Below, one piece after another: positions 34,198 to 42,960 of a stretch of DNA of 47,107 nt (position 1 is the first letter of the stretch; each line of letters starts with the position of its first letter). Origin of the DNA: Croceicoccus hydrothermalis (lineage in GTDB: Bacteria > Pseudomonadota > Alphaproteobacteria > Sphingomonadales > Sphingomonadaceae); the NCBI RefSeq assembly GCF_022378335.1, contig NZ_JAIQCI010000046.1, positions 1-47,107 of the forward strand, read 5' to 3'. The translations under genes were made by a program, and so were the position numbers. Below the pieces are notes generated by a model that was given only the letters and a program-made list of their open reading frames with translations, was not told where the DNA came from and did not search any database.

Positions 34198-37100
34198 TCT
34201 TCTTCTCCTTGAGGGTTGGCCGGTTTTTCCGGACGGGGGCGCCGCAACAACAGATAGGCGGCGGGAAGCAGGAACATGGACAGGAGCGGCGCGGTAATCA
34301 TACCGCCGATCATCGGTGCCGCGATCCGGCTCATCACCTCCGAGCCAGCTCCGGTACCGATCAAGATCGGGAACAGACCCGCAAGGATCACCGCTACGGT
34401 CATCGCCTTGGGTCGGACACGCAAGAGCGCCCCTTCGCGGATCGCCTGATCCACTTCCTCGGCGCTCAAATCGCCACTTCGTTTCTCGAGGGCTGCCTTG
34501 AGATAGATCAGCATGATCACGCCGAACTCGGCCGATACACCTGCCAGGGCAATGAATCCGACGGCAGTTGCGACCGACTGGTTGTAGCCCATCAGATAGA
34601 GGAGCCAGTAGCCGCCTGACAGGGCGAATGGCAGCGTACCCATGATAAGCATTGCCTCGTCCCACCTTCTGAAGATCAGATAGAGCAGCAGGAAAATGAT
34701 GACGAGCGTGGCGGGTACGACGATCTGCAGCCGTTCGTAGGCGCGGGTAAGGTACTCGAACTGACCCGCGTAGGACAGGCTGACGCCCGCCGGAAGATTG
34801 ACGCTTGCGGCGACCGCTTCTTGGAGGTCGGCAACCACCGATGTAAGATCGCGGTCGCGCACATCCACATAGATGTAGCTGGTCAATCGTCCCTGTTCGC
34901 TCTTGAGCATGGGGGGGCCATCGCTGACGCCGATCCGTGCGACCGTGCCGAGCGTAATCTGTTGTCCCGACGGCGTCAGGAGGGGCAAGGTTCGCAATTC
35001 GTCCACGCTGTCGCGAATTTCACGGGGGTAGCGCACATTGATCGGATAGCGCGCCAGACCTTCAACAGTCCGCGCGACATTGGCCCCACCAATAGCGCCC
35101 GAGACGATCTGCTGGATATCGGAGATGTTGAGGCCGTATCTCGCCGCTGCGGCGCGATCGATGTCGACATCGACGTAGCGCCCGCCGGAAAGCCTCTCGG
35201 CCAGAGCCGAACTGACGCCGGGAATCGTCTTTGCCACACCCTCGACCTCGAGCGCCACCCGTTCGATCTCTGCAAGATCCTCGCCCGAAACCTTGACCCC
35301 GATCGGGCTCTTGATCCCGGTCGCCAGCATATCGATGCGGTTACGGATAGGGGGTACCCAGACATTGGCGAGACCGGGCACTTGAACGACCCGGTCGAGC
35401 TCTTCGATCAGCGCATCAGTCGTCATGGCTTCGCGCCATTCCTCCCGCGGCCGGAACCGGATCGTGGTCTCGAACATGGTGAGCGGAGCCGGGTCGGTAG
35501 CCGTATCTGCACGGCCGGCCTTGCCGAAGACTGTTTCGACTTCCGGTACCGATTTGATGAGGCGGTCGGTGCGCTGCAGCAGCGCCGAGGCCTCGCCTGG
35601 CGATAGACCGGGAAGGGCGCTCGGCATGTAGAGCAGATCGCCCTCGTCGAGCGGCGGGAGAAACTCTCCGCCGAGCTGCGAGAAGGGGATCAGCGTGGTG
35701 AGGAAGATCGCGCCTGCAACCGCGAGCGTGGCTTTTGGCCAGCGCATCACCCAATTAAGGCCCGGTCGGTAAATCCTGGTCAGCCAGCGATTGAGGAAAT
35801 TGGAGTCTTCTGACGGTATCTTACCCCTGATCAGCCAGCCCATCATCACCGGAACCAGTGTAACCGACAGCAGCGCAGCCGCCGCCATGGCATAGGTCTT
35901 GGTGAAGGCAAGCGGTGCAAACAACCGGCCTTCCTGGGCTTGTAGGGTAAACACGGGCAGGAACGACAAGGTTATGATCAGAAGGCTGAAGAACAGCGCC
36001 GGTCCCACTTCCTTCGATGCATCGGCGATGATCCGCCAGCGTTCCTTGACCGAAAGCACCGTGTCGGGATTTTCATGCTCCCATCGCTCGAGATGCTTGT
36101 GCGCATTTTCGATCATCACAACGGCTGCATCGACCATGGCGCCGACCGCGATAGCGATCCCGCCCAGCGACATGATATTGGCATTCACCCCCTGGAAACG
36201 CATCACGATGAACGCCGCGAGCACGCCCAAAGGCAGGGTGATGATGGCGACAAGTGCCGAACGTGCGTGCCAGAGGAACAGCGCGCATACGATCGCGACG
36301 ACGATGAACTCCTCGATCAGCTTGGTCGTCAAATTCTCCACCGAGGCGTCGATAAGCTGCGATCGGTCGTAGGTGGTGACGATCTCGACGCCCTCGGGAA
36401 GGCTCGCCTGCAATTCGTCCAGCTTTTCCTCGACCGCCTGGATTGCGCTGCGAGCGTCCGCGCCCTGTCTGAGAACGATGATGCCGCCGGCGACCTCTCC
36501 TTCGCCGTTGAGCTCGGCAATGCCGCGGCGCAGCTCCGGCCCGACCTGGATTGTGGCGACATCGCCAAGGGTAACCGGAACCCCGCCAGTTGCAGTCCTG
36601 AGGGGAATCTCGCGTAAATCGTCCAGCGTCGTCAGATAGCCCGACGCGCGTACCATGTATTCGGCCTCACCCATCTCGACGATCGAACCGCCGGCCTCCT
36701 GGTTGGACGACTGGATGGCGTTTACGATCTCGGCATGCGTGACGCCGAACGATGCCATCCGGTAAGGTTCGAGCACGATCTGGTATTGTTTCACCATACC
36801 GCCGACACTCGCGACTTCGGCAATGCCGGGGATCGTCTTGAGCTCGTAGCGCAGAAACCAGTCCTGCAGGCTGCGCAGCCCGGCAAGGTCATGACCGCCC
36901 GTGCGATCGACAAGCGCATATTCGTAAATCCACCCCACGCCCGTCGCATCCGGACCGAGCGTGCTCGTAACACCCTCGGGCAGGCGGTTCTGCACCTGAT
37001 TGAGATATTCGAGCACCCGCGACCGTGCCCAGTAAAGGTCGGTACCGTCCTCGAAAATGATATAAACGTAGCTGTCGCCGAACATCGAGTAGCCGCGTAC

Positions 37101-37343
37101 GGTCTTCGCTCCCGGCACCGACAGCATGGTCGTGGCCATCGGGTAGGTCACCTGGTCCTCGACAATCCGGGGCGCCTGGCCCGGATAGTTGGATCGGACG
37201 ACAACCTGGACATCGGACAGATCGGGCAAAGCATCGACCGGAGTTGTGCGGACGGCCCAGAACCCGCCAAGGGTCACAGCTATGGCGGCGAGGACGATGA
37301 AAAGCCGATTGGCGATCGAGGCATCGATAATGCGCGCGATCAT
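34176..37343 (-). CDS. cusA: Cu(I)/Ag(I) RND pump CusA
   Basis: 1055 residues, full length. TM4 reads [17 protein letters not shown] with Asp405 and Glu412 but Ala where CzcA-type pumps have their first Asp, the pattern of Cu/Ag pumps. The three methionines that bind Cu(I) in E. coli CusA have equivalents in [19 protein letters not shown] and [12 protein letters not shown]. It pumps Cu(I)/Ag(I) through CusC. cusA overlaps cusB upstream by 4 bp (ATGA type) and cusF downstream by 22 bp. The C-terminal end ([16 protein letters not shown]) is polar and includes a Cys. Confidence 0.94.
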   Translation of the reverse strand: MIARIIDASIANRLFIVLAAIAVTLGGFWAVRTTPVDALPDLSDVQVVVRSNYPGQAPRIVEDQVTYPMATTMLSVPGAKTVRGYSMFGDSYVYIIFEDGTDLYWARSRVLEYLNQVQNRLPEGVTSTLGPDATGVGWIYEYALVDRTGGHDLAGLRSLQDWFLRYELKTIPGIAEVASVGGMVKQYQIVLEPYRMASFGVTHAEIVNAIQSSNQEAGGSIVEMGEAEYMVRASGYLTTLDDLREIPLRTATGGVPVTLGDVATIQVGPELRRGIAELNGEGEVAGGIIVLRQGADARSAIQAVEEKLDELQASLPEGVEIVTTYDRSQLIDASVENLTTKLIEEFIVVAIVCALFLWHARSALVAIITLPLGVLAAFIVMRFQGVNANIMSLGGIAIAVGAMVDAAVVMIENAHKHLERWEHENPDTVLSVKERWRIIADASKEVGPALFFSLLIITLSFLPVFTLQAQEGRLFAPLAFTKTYAMAAAALLSVTLVPVMMGWLIRGKIPSEDSNFLNRWLTRIYRPGLNWVMRWPKATLAVAGAIFLTTLIPFSQLGGEFLPPLDEGDLLYMPSALPGLSPGEASALLQRTDRLIKSVPEVETVFGKAGRADTATDPAPLTMFETTIRFRPREEWREAMTTDALIEELDRVVQVPGLANVWVPPIRNRIDMLATGIKSPIGVKVSGEDLAEIERVALEVEGVAKTIPGVSSALAERLSGGRYVDVDIDRAAAARYGLNISDIQQIVSGAIGGANVARTVEGLARYPINVRYPREIRDSVDELRTLPLLTPSGQQITLGTVARIGVSDGPPMLKSEQGRLTSYIYVDVRDRDLTSVVADLQEAVAASVNLPAGVSLSYAGQFEYLTRAYERLQIVVPATLVIIFLLLYLIFRRWDEAMLIMGTLPFALSGGYWLLYLMGYNQSVATAVGFIALAGVSAEFGVIMLIYLKAALEKRSGDLSAEEVDQAIREGALLRVRPKAMTVAVILAGLFPILIGTGAGSEVMSRIAAPMIGGMITAPLLSMFLLPAAYLLLRRPRPEKPANPQGEEECVPQPI

Positions 37344-38848
37344 TGCCCGGCACTCCTGATGGTCTCGATACGGGGGCCGGCGTCCTGCTGGGTGAAGGTA
37401 AAGCGCACTCTATCGCCTTCCTCGAACCCGCTGATCTGCGCTGCATTCTTCGTGCGGAAACTCATCGTCATGGCGGGCCAGTCTAGCCGCGGGACAGGTC
37501 CGTGCCGCAGCGTGACGGAGCCATCGGCAATCTTCTCGATCGTCCCCATTGCGCTGAATGTCACTGGTTGGTCTTCACCGTCCCGGTTCGGACCTGCCTC
37601 ATCGATCGCACGAACATCAAGTCCTGCCAGGCTTGCCTCGGAATCGAGCAGGAACTGGCCCGACGTCACGACCTCTTCGCCTTGCGAAAGGCCGGCCAGC
37701 ACTTCGGTCCTGCCTCCCGCCTCACGGCCGATCCGGACTTCGGCAGGCATGAAGCCGCCCTCGTCCTGCTTGATCATGACGATGGTGCGGCGCCCGGTCC
37801 GGATCACCGCTTCGGAAGGAACCAGCAGAGCGCGCCGGGTGTCGGGGGTCAGCGAGACCTGCGCGAACATGCCCGGCTTGAGCCGTCCGGAAGGATTGGG
37901 CAATTGTGCGCGGACGGTGATTGTCCGGCTGGCATCCTGTGCGCTCGGCAAGATCGCGATGATCGGTCCGGAAAATCTCTCATCGGGAAACGCGGTCAGG
38001 GTTGCACTGACAGGTTGGCCGACCCGGATATTCGCTGCTTGTGTTTCGGGCACCGATGCCTCGAGCCAGATCGGCGAGAATCCGGTTATTTCCGCCAGGG
38101 TCTGGCCTGCCATCACGGTCATGCCGGGTCGCACGCCGAGCATGGTGATGACCCCGCCGGTCGGCGCGGTGACCGTGATCGTCGCCTGCGCGCGGCCGGT
38201 CCGGCCCACCGATGAAATTTGCCCATTCGACATGCCGAGCAGCCGCATCCGCTCGCGCATGGCCTGTGCAAGCTGTTCATCGCCGCTGTTCAGGACGGCC
38301 AGATATTCCTGCTGCGCTCCTCCCCATTCGGGTACGAGAATATCGGCCAGCGGCGCGCCTCGGCTCACCACATCGTCTGGAGCACGCCCATAGGTTCGTT
38401 GTACAAAGCCGCCAGCCCTTGGCTGGACAATTGCAACGTCCCGCCCATTGTAAGCGAGAACACCGGTAACGGACACGTCCGGCTCAAGTACGCCGTATTC
38501 GGCCTCGGCGGTGCGGATGCCGAAGTTCTGGACAAGCCCCGCGTCGATCTGAACCCCGGAGGTGGCCTCCTCGCCAGCGCATTTGGGAACAAGTTCCATA
38601 TCCATGAACGGCGATTTTCCAGGCTCGTCGAAACGCTGTCCCGGCACCATCGGATCGTACCAGTAAAGCACGTCCTCACATTCGGCGCTGGATGATCCCC
38701 CGTTGCCATTTGCCTGACTTCCGCTCTCACCCCGCTGCGATAACCCGTATCCTGCGGTGACGCTGATCAGGGCGACCGTTGCCGCCATCGTCCAGGATTT
38801 CTGGCGCGGCGACAGTTTGTCCCACGCGGCTCCCATTTTGGCTCTCAT
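37340..38848 (-). CDS. cusB: CusB adaptor with HMBD and fused C-terminal CusF domain
   Basis: 502 residues, longer than E. coli CusB (about 407). After an N-terminal anchor (about residues 19-35) come an HMBD-type segment ([20 protein letters not shown], then [10 protein letters not shown], residues 57-90), the lipoyl/hairpin/barrel domains ([37 protein letters not shown]), and from about residue 425 a CusF-like domain with [13 protein letters not shown]. Binding residues W and M-x-M are kept in the fused domain. The adaptor therefore has its own copper chaperone in addition to the separate CusF at 33811. Start and stop overlap the neighbours (ATGA), so translation is coupled. Confidence 0.92.
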   Translation of the reverse strand: MRAKMGAAWDKLSPRQKSWTMAATVALISVTAGYGLSQRGESGSQANGNGGSSSAECEDVLYWYDPMVPGQRFDEPGKSPFMDMELVPKCAGEEATSGVQIDAGLVQNFGIRTAEAEYGVLEPDVSVTGVLAYNGRDVAIVQPRAGGFVQRTYGRAPDDVVSRGAPLADILVPEWGGAQQEYLAVLNSGDEQLAQAMRERMRLLGMSNGQISSVGRTGRAQATITVTAPTGGVITMLGVRPGMTVMAGQTLAEITGFSPIWLEASVPETQAANIRVGQPVSATLTAFPDERFSGPIIAILPSAQDASRTITVRAQLPNPSGRLKPGMFAQVSLTPDTRRALLVPSEAVIRTGRRTIVMIKQDEGGFMPAEVRIGREAGGRTEVLAGLSQGEEVVTSGQFLLDSEASLAGLDVRAIDEAGPNRDGEDQPVTFSAMGTIEKIADGSVTLRHGPVPRLDWPAMTMSFRTKNAAQISGFEEGDRVRFTFTQQDAGPRIETIRSAGQ

Positions 38849-40080
38849 GGCTGGAACTCCGTATAGGTCAGTCGCAAGGTCGTCGCGGCTTCAACTGTCG
38901 CCTCCTCACGCTCAAGGATCTCGATTTGTAGGAGCGCCAGCGCCTTGATCGCTTCGATGACGTCCAGCAGTTCGGCGCGGTTTGCCGCGAAGCTGGCCCT
39001 TTCGAGATCAGCCCGGCTTTGGGCGAGGGGTAGCAACTCCTCCGTGGCTCGCTGCCACTGGCGGTATGCGCTGCGCCAAGCGGCAAGGTCGGCCTCGAAT
39101 TGCGCTTGCAGTTCGCGCAAGCGATCAAGCTGAATTGCTTGCGCTGCGCTTGCTTCGGCTTCAGCAGCGGCAATCCTCGGGTTCTGCCGCCTGCCCGCAA
39201 AGATGGGGAGCGTAATCGAGCCCATGACCGAGACGACATCACCGAACATCGGATCGCGCCTGCCATAGCTGACATTGATGCCGAAATCGGGCCGCTTCTC
39301 CGACCGGGCAAGATCGATCCTCGCATCTGCCTGTCGAACCTGTGCGATAGCGAGAATGATATCGGGATTAAGCTCTAGGGTCGCCCGGAGTCGCTCGGCA
39401 TCGACATCCGCCGCGGGGATAGCCCCGGTGGCAACTGCGCCTTGCACAGCAGCATATCGCGCCAACATGGCCCGTGTCGCGTCAAGGTCGCCTTCTAGGC
39501 GGGTCCGCATGTCCTCGACTTCCAGTACCGCACGGCGAATTTCGAGGCTCTCAGCCGGCCTGGCCGATCCCGCCGCAACGGCGCTCCGCGCCAAGGGCAC
39601 CAGCCTTTCGATCTGCCTAAGTGCCTCATCGATAACATTCAGAGCCTGTTGGGTGTACGCGAGCGAAATCCAGGCCTCGCCTGCTCCAAGCCGAGCCGTG
39701 AGCTGCGCGCGGGTCAACTGCGCGGAAGCCAGATCTATATCGGCCACTGCCATGCGCGCTCTCGCATGGCGCTCCGCGAGATTGGGTATGTCCTGCTCCA
39801 CACCGACCTGGATCTGGGTGGGCAGCTGCCGGTCGATCTCGAAGGCTGCCGGGCCTGCCACCGGAAGGTTCTGAATCCCAGCGCGGAGGCGAGGATCTGG
39901 TAGTTCGTCAGCTGCATCAGCGACGCTGCGACGTGCCTCGAGCTGCAACTCCCGCGCTCGCACCTGCGGCTGTTCGCTAACGGCCGCTCTCAATGCCTCC
40001 TCGTAGCCGATTGACTGCGCGTAACTAGCTGGCGCCAAAGCCAGCAGGACCGGAAATGCGGTCCAGCAAATTTTCTGCAT
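38845..40080 (-). CDS. cusC: TolC-family outer membrane factor of the Cus system
   Basis: 411 residues. A signal peptide (ICWTAFPVLLALAPASYAQS) is followed by the OEP fold: LPDPRLRAGIQNLPVAGP, EQDIPNLAERHARARMAV and GSITLPIFAGRRQNPRIAAA are the beta-strand and following helix signatures. It is the outer-membrane channel for the CusBA proteins encoded next. ATG 40080 is the best start, giving the signal peptide directly. It lies 115 bp after the small Cys protein. Only distantly similar to the CzcC of this window by eye, so not a recent duplicate. Confidence 0.9.
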   Translation of the reverse strand: MQKICWTAFPVLLALAPASYAQSIGYEEALRAAVSEQPQVRARELQLEARRSVADAADELPDPRLRAGIQNLPVAGPAAFEIDRQLPTQIQVGVEQDIPNLAERHARARMAVADIDLASAQLTRAQLTARLGAGEAWISLAYTQQALNVIDEALRQIERLVPLARSAVAAGSARPAESLEIRRAVLEVEDMRTRLEGDLDATRAMLARYAAVQGAVATGAIPAADVDAERLRATLELNPDIILAIAQVRQADARIDLARSEKRPDFGINVSYGRRDPMFGDVVSVMGSITLPIFAGRRQNPRIAAAEAEASAAQAIQLDRLRELQAQFEADLAAWRSAYRQWQRATEELLPLAQSRADLERASFAANRAELLDVIEAIKALALLQIEILEREEATVEAATTLRLTYTEFQP

Positions 40081-40195
40081 GATTTCTAGATTCCGCTAGA
40101 GCGCGCGATATAAGCGCGGACGGAACAAACGACCATCGCTAGGCGCGACGGAAAATTCGTTCAGCTTCAGTATGCAGGGCAGTCCCTGGCAATAC

Positions 40196-40555
40196 TCAGA
40201 ATTGCTCTTGCGGGGGCGGCGGCTCGGGTCCTTGATCAACGAGAGCCGGAGAATATGCGGCAAATGGGGTGAACAACGAACGCACAGCAATTTTCGTACG
40301 TTCGCCTGATGGGGCTGTGATCATGGCCAGTGGAGCGATACAACCGAGGGCCACAAGGCAATCCAGGCGAAGATTTTTGCACGGTCCGGGTTGGTCTTCC
40401 GAAGCGGTCGTAGCACCAGTCTCCATGCGCATCTCGTTACACGCCGCCTCGCTTCCCGCCGGTGCTTGCGGCACCGCCGAGGCATGAGCGGCCGACTGGA
40501 CAAAGAGTCCGCAAGCAATCAGAAAAATTCCAAGAGAGCGCAGTAACTGCATCAT
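40196..40555 (-). CDS. Small exported protein with cysteines preceding cusC
   Basis: 119 residues. A signal peptide (LLRSLGIFLIACGLFVQSAA, then HASA) leads to a short mature domain with five Cys (ACNEM, PCKNL, DCLV, LGC) and one more hydrophobic stretch (CLVALGCIAPLAMI), ending in a proline-rich tail (GPEPPPPQEQF). The size and place match small DUF2946-like or 'hypothetical' proteins that often open cus/cop operons. I cannot name a function; copper binding by the Cys or Met is plausible. Two adjacent ATGs (40555 and 40552) may serve as start. It follows a strong terminator of the Met-rich gene, so it needs its own promoter or readthrough. Confidence 0.65.
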   Translation of the reverse strand: MMQLLRSLGIFLIACGLFVQSAAHASAVPQAPAGSEAACNEMRMETGATTASEDQPGPCKNLRLDCLVALGCIAPLAMITAPSGERTKIAVRSLFTPFAAYSPALVDQGPEPPPPQEQF

Positions 40556-40680
40556 CTAACTCTACGGGCGCAGCCGAGCCTCGACAAGCCTTCGGGATCT
40601 GTTGTGGTAGAAATCATAAATACGGTCCGCTTGCATGGGACATGAGATCAGCAGGATTCACCGATCATTGTTCGGATGGT

Positions 40681-40706
40681 GCCTGCCCCGCAGGGAGGGG
40701 GCAGGC
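40681..40706 (-). terminator. Hairpin terminator between the Met-rich gene and the cus operon
   Basis: GCCTGCCCC (40681-40689) and GGGGCAGGC (40698-40706) form a perfect 9-bp GC-rich stem with an 8-base loop, located 43 bp after the Met-rich protein stop (leftward). There is no strong T tract. It could end or attenuate transcription into the small Cys protein and cusC. Confidence 0.55.
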
Positions 40707-40749
40707 TTAGGCGAAGACAATCTGGCAAATTGACGTGTGGTGCTCAGGA

Positions 40750-41058
40750 TTACCCTGCCTCTTCATTCGACATCTGTTCCTGTTTCATCTTCATCATTTC
40801 ATTGCAGTTGCGCATCATGTCCATCATTTGAGCGCGCATTTCCGGATCGTTCATCATCGCCATCATTTCAGCGCGCATCTCGGGGTTGTTCATCATCGCC
40901 ATCATCCCGGACATGTCACCATCCATGTCCGACATTTCGCCCTGCATTGCACCATGCTCGTGGCTGCTCTCTTGGCCTTGCGAGCTCTCTTGTGGAGCGG
41001 GCTGATGATCGACTTGGGATTGCGCGGCCGCAGCTGTTGCGAGACCGGCGGTCGCCAA
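40750..41058 (-). CDS. Met-rich secreted copper protein with disrupted signal-peptide start
   Basis: About 102 residues as an open frame from TTG 41058. The mature part is extremely Met-rich: GDMSGMMAMMNNPEMRAEMM followed by a near repeat (AMMNDPEMRAQMMDMM), and it has a His-Glu-His segment near the front. Such motifs bind Cu(I). A complete signal peptide appears only if a frame change is made: ATG at 41108 opens MKGTF, and the following FKLAALGALATAGLATAAAA lies in the other frame, joined across a run of six T (41092-41097 on the minus strand). One additional T would restore a normal secreted protein. Either the gene is frameshifted, or slippage or a non-standard start is used, or the base is an error. 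It is the first larger gene behind the leftward CueR-type promoter. Confidence 0.6.
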   Translation of the reverse strand: MATAGLATAAAAQSQVDHQPAPQESSQGQESSHEHGAMQGEMSDMDGDMSGMMAMMNNPEMRAEMMAMMNDPEMRAQMMDMMRNCNEMMKMKQEQMSNEEAG

Positions 41059-41121
41059 GGCTCCGAGCGCCGCTAATTTAAAACTATTAATAAAAAAGTT
41101 CCTTTCATTGTTCCGATAAGT

Positions 41122-41244
41122 TCAGCTTTGCGTCGTCATGCGCAGGAACTGGAAGCGCGCGAACTTGCCGCTCAGGTCACCTGCCTGGGTCATCCGCACA
41201 TATCTGGCTTGCATTTTTTCCAGGGCGGTGCGGCTTCTGGGCAT
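41122..41244 (-). CDS. Putative 40-aa protein in the CueR-driven leader
   Basis: Between the leftward CueR-type promoter (41313-41343) and the Met-rich gene, an ATG at 41244 opens a 40-codon frame: RTALEKMQARYVRMTQAGDL then SGKFARFQFLRM. Most third codon positions are G or C, as in the neighbouring genes, which supports coding. The frame continues upstream to a stop near 41281 without another standard start. No ribosome-binding site is obvious. It is not a protein I recognise; it might be a small copper-induced protein or the C-terminal remnant of a longer one. Confidence 0.35.
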   Translation of the reverse strand: MPRSRTALEKMQARYVRMTQAGDLSGKFARFQFLRMTTQS

Positions 41245-41312
41245 GTCGGCGTCAATGCGCGGGAGTGCGCTTTCTTCTTATAACCTTTCTCCGCGAATCG
41301 AACATTACCCAA

Positions 41313-41343
41313 AAGATAGGGCTTCCCATCATGGGAAGGTCAA
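41313..41343 (-). promoter_or_regulatory. CueR-type promoter facing the leftward copper genes
   Basis: On the minus strand, -35 TTGACC (41338-41343) and -10 TATCTT (41313-41318) are 19 bp apart, and the spacer holds the dyad CTTCCCATGATGGGAAG. This is the classical CueR/HmrR layout (CCTTCC-type half sites and lengthened spacer). It should drive the Met-rich gene and possibly the cus/cop operon when Cu(I) is bound. Confidence 0.88.
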
Positions 41344-41380
41344 GAGGGGCGTCAGAATAAAAATTGTCGGCGCAGGCTGT

Positions 41381-41409
41381 TTGCTTTCCTATCGTGGGAA
41401 AGTTATCCA
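41381..41409 (+). promoter_or_regulatory. CueR operator over the cueR start
   Basis: CTTTCC (41384-41389) and GGAAAG (41397-41402) form a dyad with a 7-bp centre, matching the spacing of the other two copper operators here. It lies between TTGCTT (41381-41386) and TATCCA (41404-41409), which are 17 bp apart and end 6 bases before the cueR start codon. Such a site would give autoregulation and a near-leaderless mRNA. Confidence 0.6.
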
Positions 41410-41415
41410 GCATGC

Positions 41416-41874
41416 ATGAGCCAACTGCACACAATTGGTGAGGCCGCCGCAGACAGTGGCGTGTCGGCCAAGATGATCAGGCATTATGAGAAAATCGGTC
41501 TGATCGGAGCGGCCGAACGCACCGAAGCTGGCTATCGGCTTTACGGCCCTGCCGAAATACATACGCTGCGGTTCATCCGCCGCGCCCGCAACCTTGGCTT
41601 TTCGGTAGATGATATCGGCGAATTGCTCGGTCTGTGGCACGACGAGAAAAGAGCCAGCAAGGATGTCCGGGAGGTTGCCGCCGGACACTTGGGTGCTCTG
41701 CGCGCCAAGGCGGCAGAAATTCTTTCCATGATCGACGCTCTTGAGCATCTTATCGCGGGTTGCACGAACGATGACCGGCCAGATTGTCCTATTCTCAAAG
41801 ATCTTTCCAACGATGCCAATCCTGCCTTAGCAAAAGAAGTCGGTCACAAGTTCGGATACCAGCGGGTCTGCTAA
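41416..41874 (+). CDS. cueR: CueR, Cu(I)/Ag(I)-responsive MerR regulator
   Basis: 152 residues. The HTH is HTIGEAAADSGVSAKMIRHYE and the coupling region IRRARNLGFSVDDIGELLGL. The C-terminal loop has Cys116 and Cys124 (AGCTNDDRPDC) and Ser81 in the place where divalent-metal MerR sensors have Cys, the signature of monovalent Cu/Ag sensors. It activates copper genes by twisting promoters with 19-bp spacers; such promoters lie to the left (41313-41343) and right (42323-42353), and an operator overlaps its own start. ATG 41416 has no ribosome-binding site within the transcript predicted from TATCCA, which suggests leaderless translation. An ATG at 41412 is out of frame. Confidence 0.92.
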   Translation: MSQLHTIGEAAADSGVSAKMIRHYEKIGLIGAAERTEAGYRLYGPAEIHTLRFIRRARNLGFSVDDIGELLGLWHDEKRASKDVREVAAGHLGALRAKAAEILSMIDALEHLIAGCTNDDRPDCPILKDLSNDANPALAKEVGHKFGYQRVC

Positions 41875-42322
41875 AAACAGAGTTGGCGCTGGTCTGTTCT
41901 CATGGTTCGCTTCATTTTGGGTTGGACCAGCAATTGGCTGAGGACGCGTCCGACATTTGACCGGCGAGACACATAAGACTCCTGGAGCGGGCCCGAAGGT
42001 GCTGCGTCGTTGTTCGCAAAACCTCAAGCTTGGCCAGTTTCGCGATTGCAGTTTTTTGCCAAGGCGTGGTCTGCCCGTTTGCGAAGTTTAATTCGCAACA
42101 AATCTCGGTGTCAGCTCTATTGAGTGGAACATATCCATTCGCTGAAACGATCTTTTCTCCAAGCTCCCGACCTTTTCCCATTCAGCCAATATGAGGGGTT
42201 GGAGCAGATGGCTCGTACTGTAAGCGTGACCCATCAGAGACGCACCAAGATCAGCACCTGCGCGACCTCCTTGTGCGGTCCAGGTCGGCACCGAGTTCGC
42301 CAATTCGTCGCATGGAGGGGGC
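41875..42322. other. Intergenic stretch, no gene recognised
   Basis: About 450 bp of lower GC than the neighbours. Short open frames on the minus strand (e.g. 41912-42181) have no recognisable domain and no ribosome-binding site. It may hold remnants, but I can support nothing specific before the CueR-type promoter at 42323. Confidence 0.4.
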
Positions 42323-42353
42323 TTGACCTTCCAACGATGGGAACCGTTACCTT
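42323..42353 (+). promoter_or_regulatory. CueR-type promoter for the CBS protein and the SDR fusion
   Basis: -35 TTGACC (42323-42328) and -10 TACCTT (42348-42353) are 19 bp apart. The spacer contains CCTTCC and GGGAAC halves with the 7-bp centre AACGATG, the same geometry as the operator at 41313-41343 (centre CATGATG). It is 78 bp upstream of the CBS-domain start. This places the downstream genes under copper control. Confidence 0.8.
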
Positions 42354-42431
42354 ATGATTTTCTATGATTTGAGCGAAGCTGCCCTGACGGGAAATGCTTT
42401 TGCACAGACCGACCGATGAAGGAGTGGAATT

Positions 42432-42875
42432 ATGCATGTTAAGGACATTATGACGAAGGATCCCGCCTGCTGCGACAAGGATGCGAGCGTACAGGATGCA
42501 GCGAAGCTCATGGTGGGAAACGACTGCGGAGAGATTCCTGTTGTTGATGACCAAGGCGGTCTGGTGGGTGTCGTCACAGATCGGGACATTTGCTGTCGCG
42601 TCGTAGCTGAAGGCAAGTCGCCCGACACCCCGGTGGGGGACATCATGACCCGTTCGGTTGTCACTGTCACGCCGGATACCGAGGTAGATGCATGTTGCTC
42701 CACGATGGAGAGCAACCAGGTCCGGCGCGTTCCCGTGATTGATGACGAAGGGAATTGCTGCGGCATGGTTTCCCAGGCTGATATTGCACGGTCCGGTGCC
42801 GATGCAAAGACCGCAGAACTCGTCGAGGAAATCTCCAAGCCATCTCAGGAAAAGGCCTCATCGGGTTGTTGCTAG
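42432..42875 (+). CDS. Cysteine-rich twin CBS-domain protein
   Basis: 147 residues made of one CBS pair (Bateman module): MHVKDIMTKDPACC, then GEIPVVDDQGGLVGVVTDRD for CBS1, and VGDIMTRSVVTVTPDTEVDA with RRVPVIDDEGNCCGMVSQAD for CBS2. It holds eleven Cys, ten of them as CC pairs at 13-14, 54-55, 88-89, 109-110 and 146-147, plus Cys32. Ordinary CBS proteins of this size have few Cys. Vicinal Cys pairs bind Cu(I), Zn, As or Cd. Usual CBS ligands are adenine nucleotides. With a CueR-type promoter upstream, a copper-binding or redox-sensing role is likely. GGAG before the ATG is 7 bases away. A hairpin terminator follows before the SDR fusion gene. Confidence 0.88.
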   Translation: MHVKDIMTKDPACCDKDASVQDAAKLMVGNDCGEIPVVDDQGGLVGVVTDRDICCRVVAEGKSPDTPVGDIMTRSVVTVTPDTEVDACCSTMESNQVRRVPVIDDEGNCCGMVSQADIARSGADAKTAELVEEISKPSQEKASSGCC

Positions 42876-42891
42876 TCCGAGGGCAGCTGCA

Positions 42892-42917
42892 GGACCGTCC
42901 TCCCGCGAGGACGGTTC
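42892..42917 (+). terminator. Hairpin between the CBS gene and the SDR fusion gene
   Basis: ACCGTCCTC (42894-42902) and GAGGACGGT (42907-42915) form a perfect 9-bp stem, extendable by two outer pairs, with a CCGC loop, followed by CTGTCTT. It lies 19 bp after the CBS stop and 44 bp before the next start, so it may attenuate rather than fully stop transcription. Confidence 0.65.
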
Positions 42918-42960
42918 TGTCTTGAAGAGTAATCCCAAGATCAACGCGATGGAGTAGATT

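Noticed and set aside
41912..42303. Short minus-strand frames right of cueR
   Set aside because: They lack recognisable domains, start signals and codon bias, and lie in a lower-GC intergenic region.
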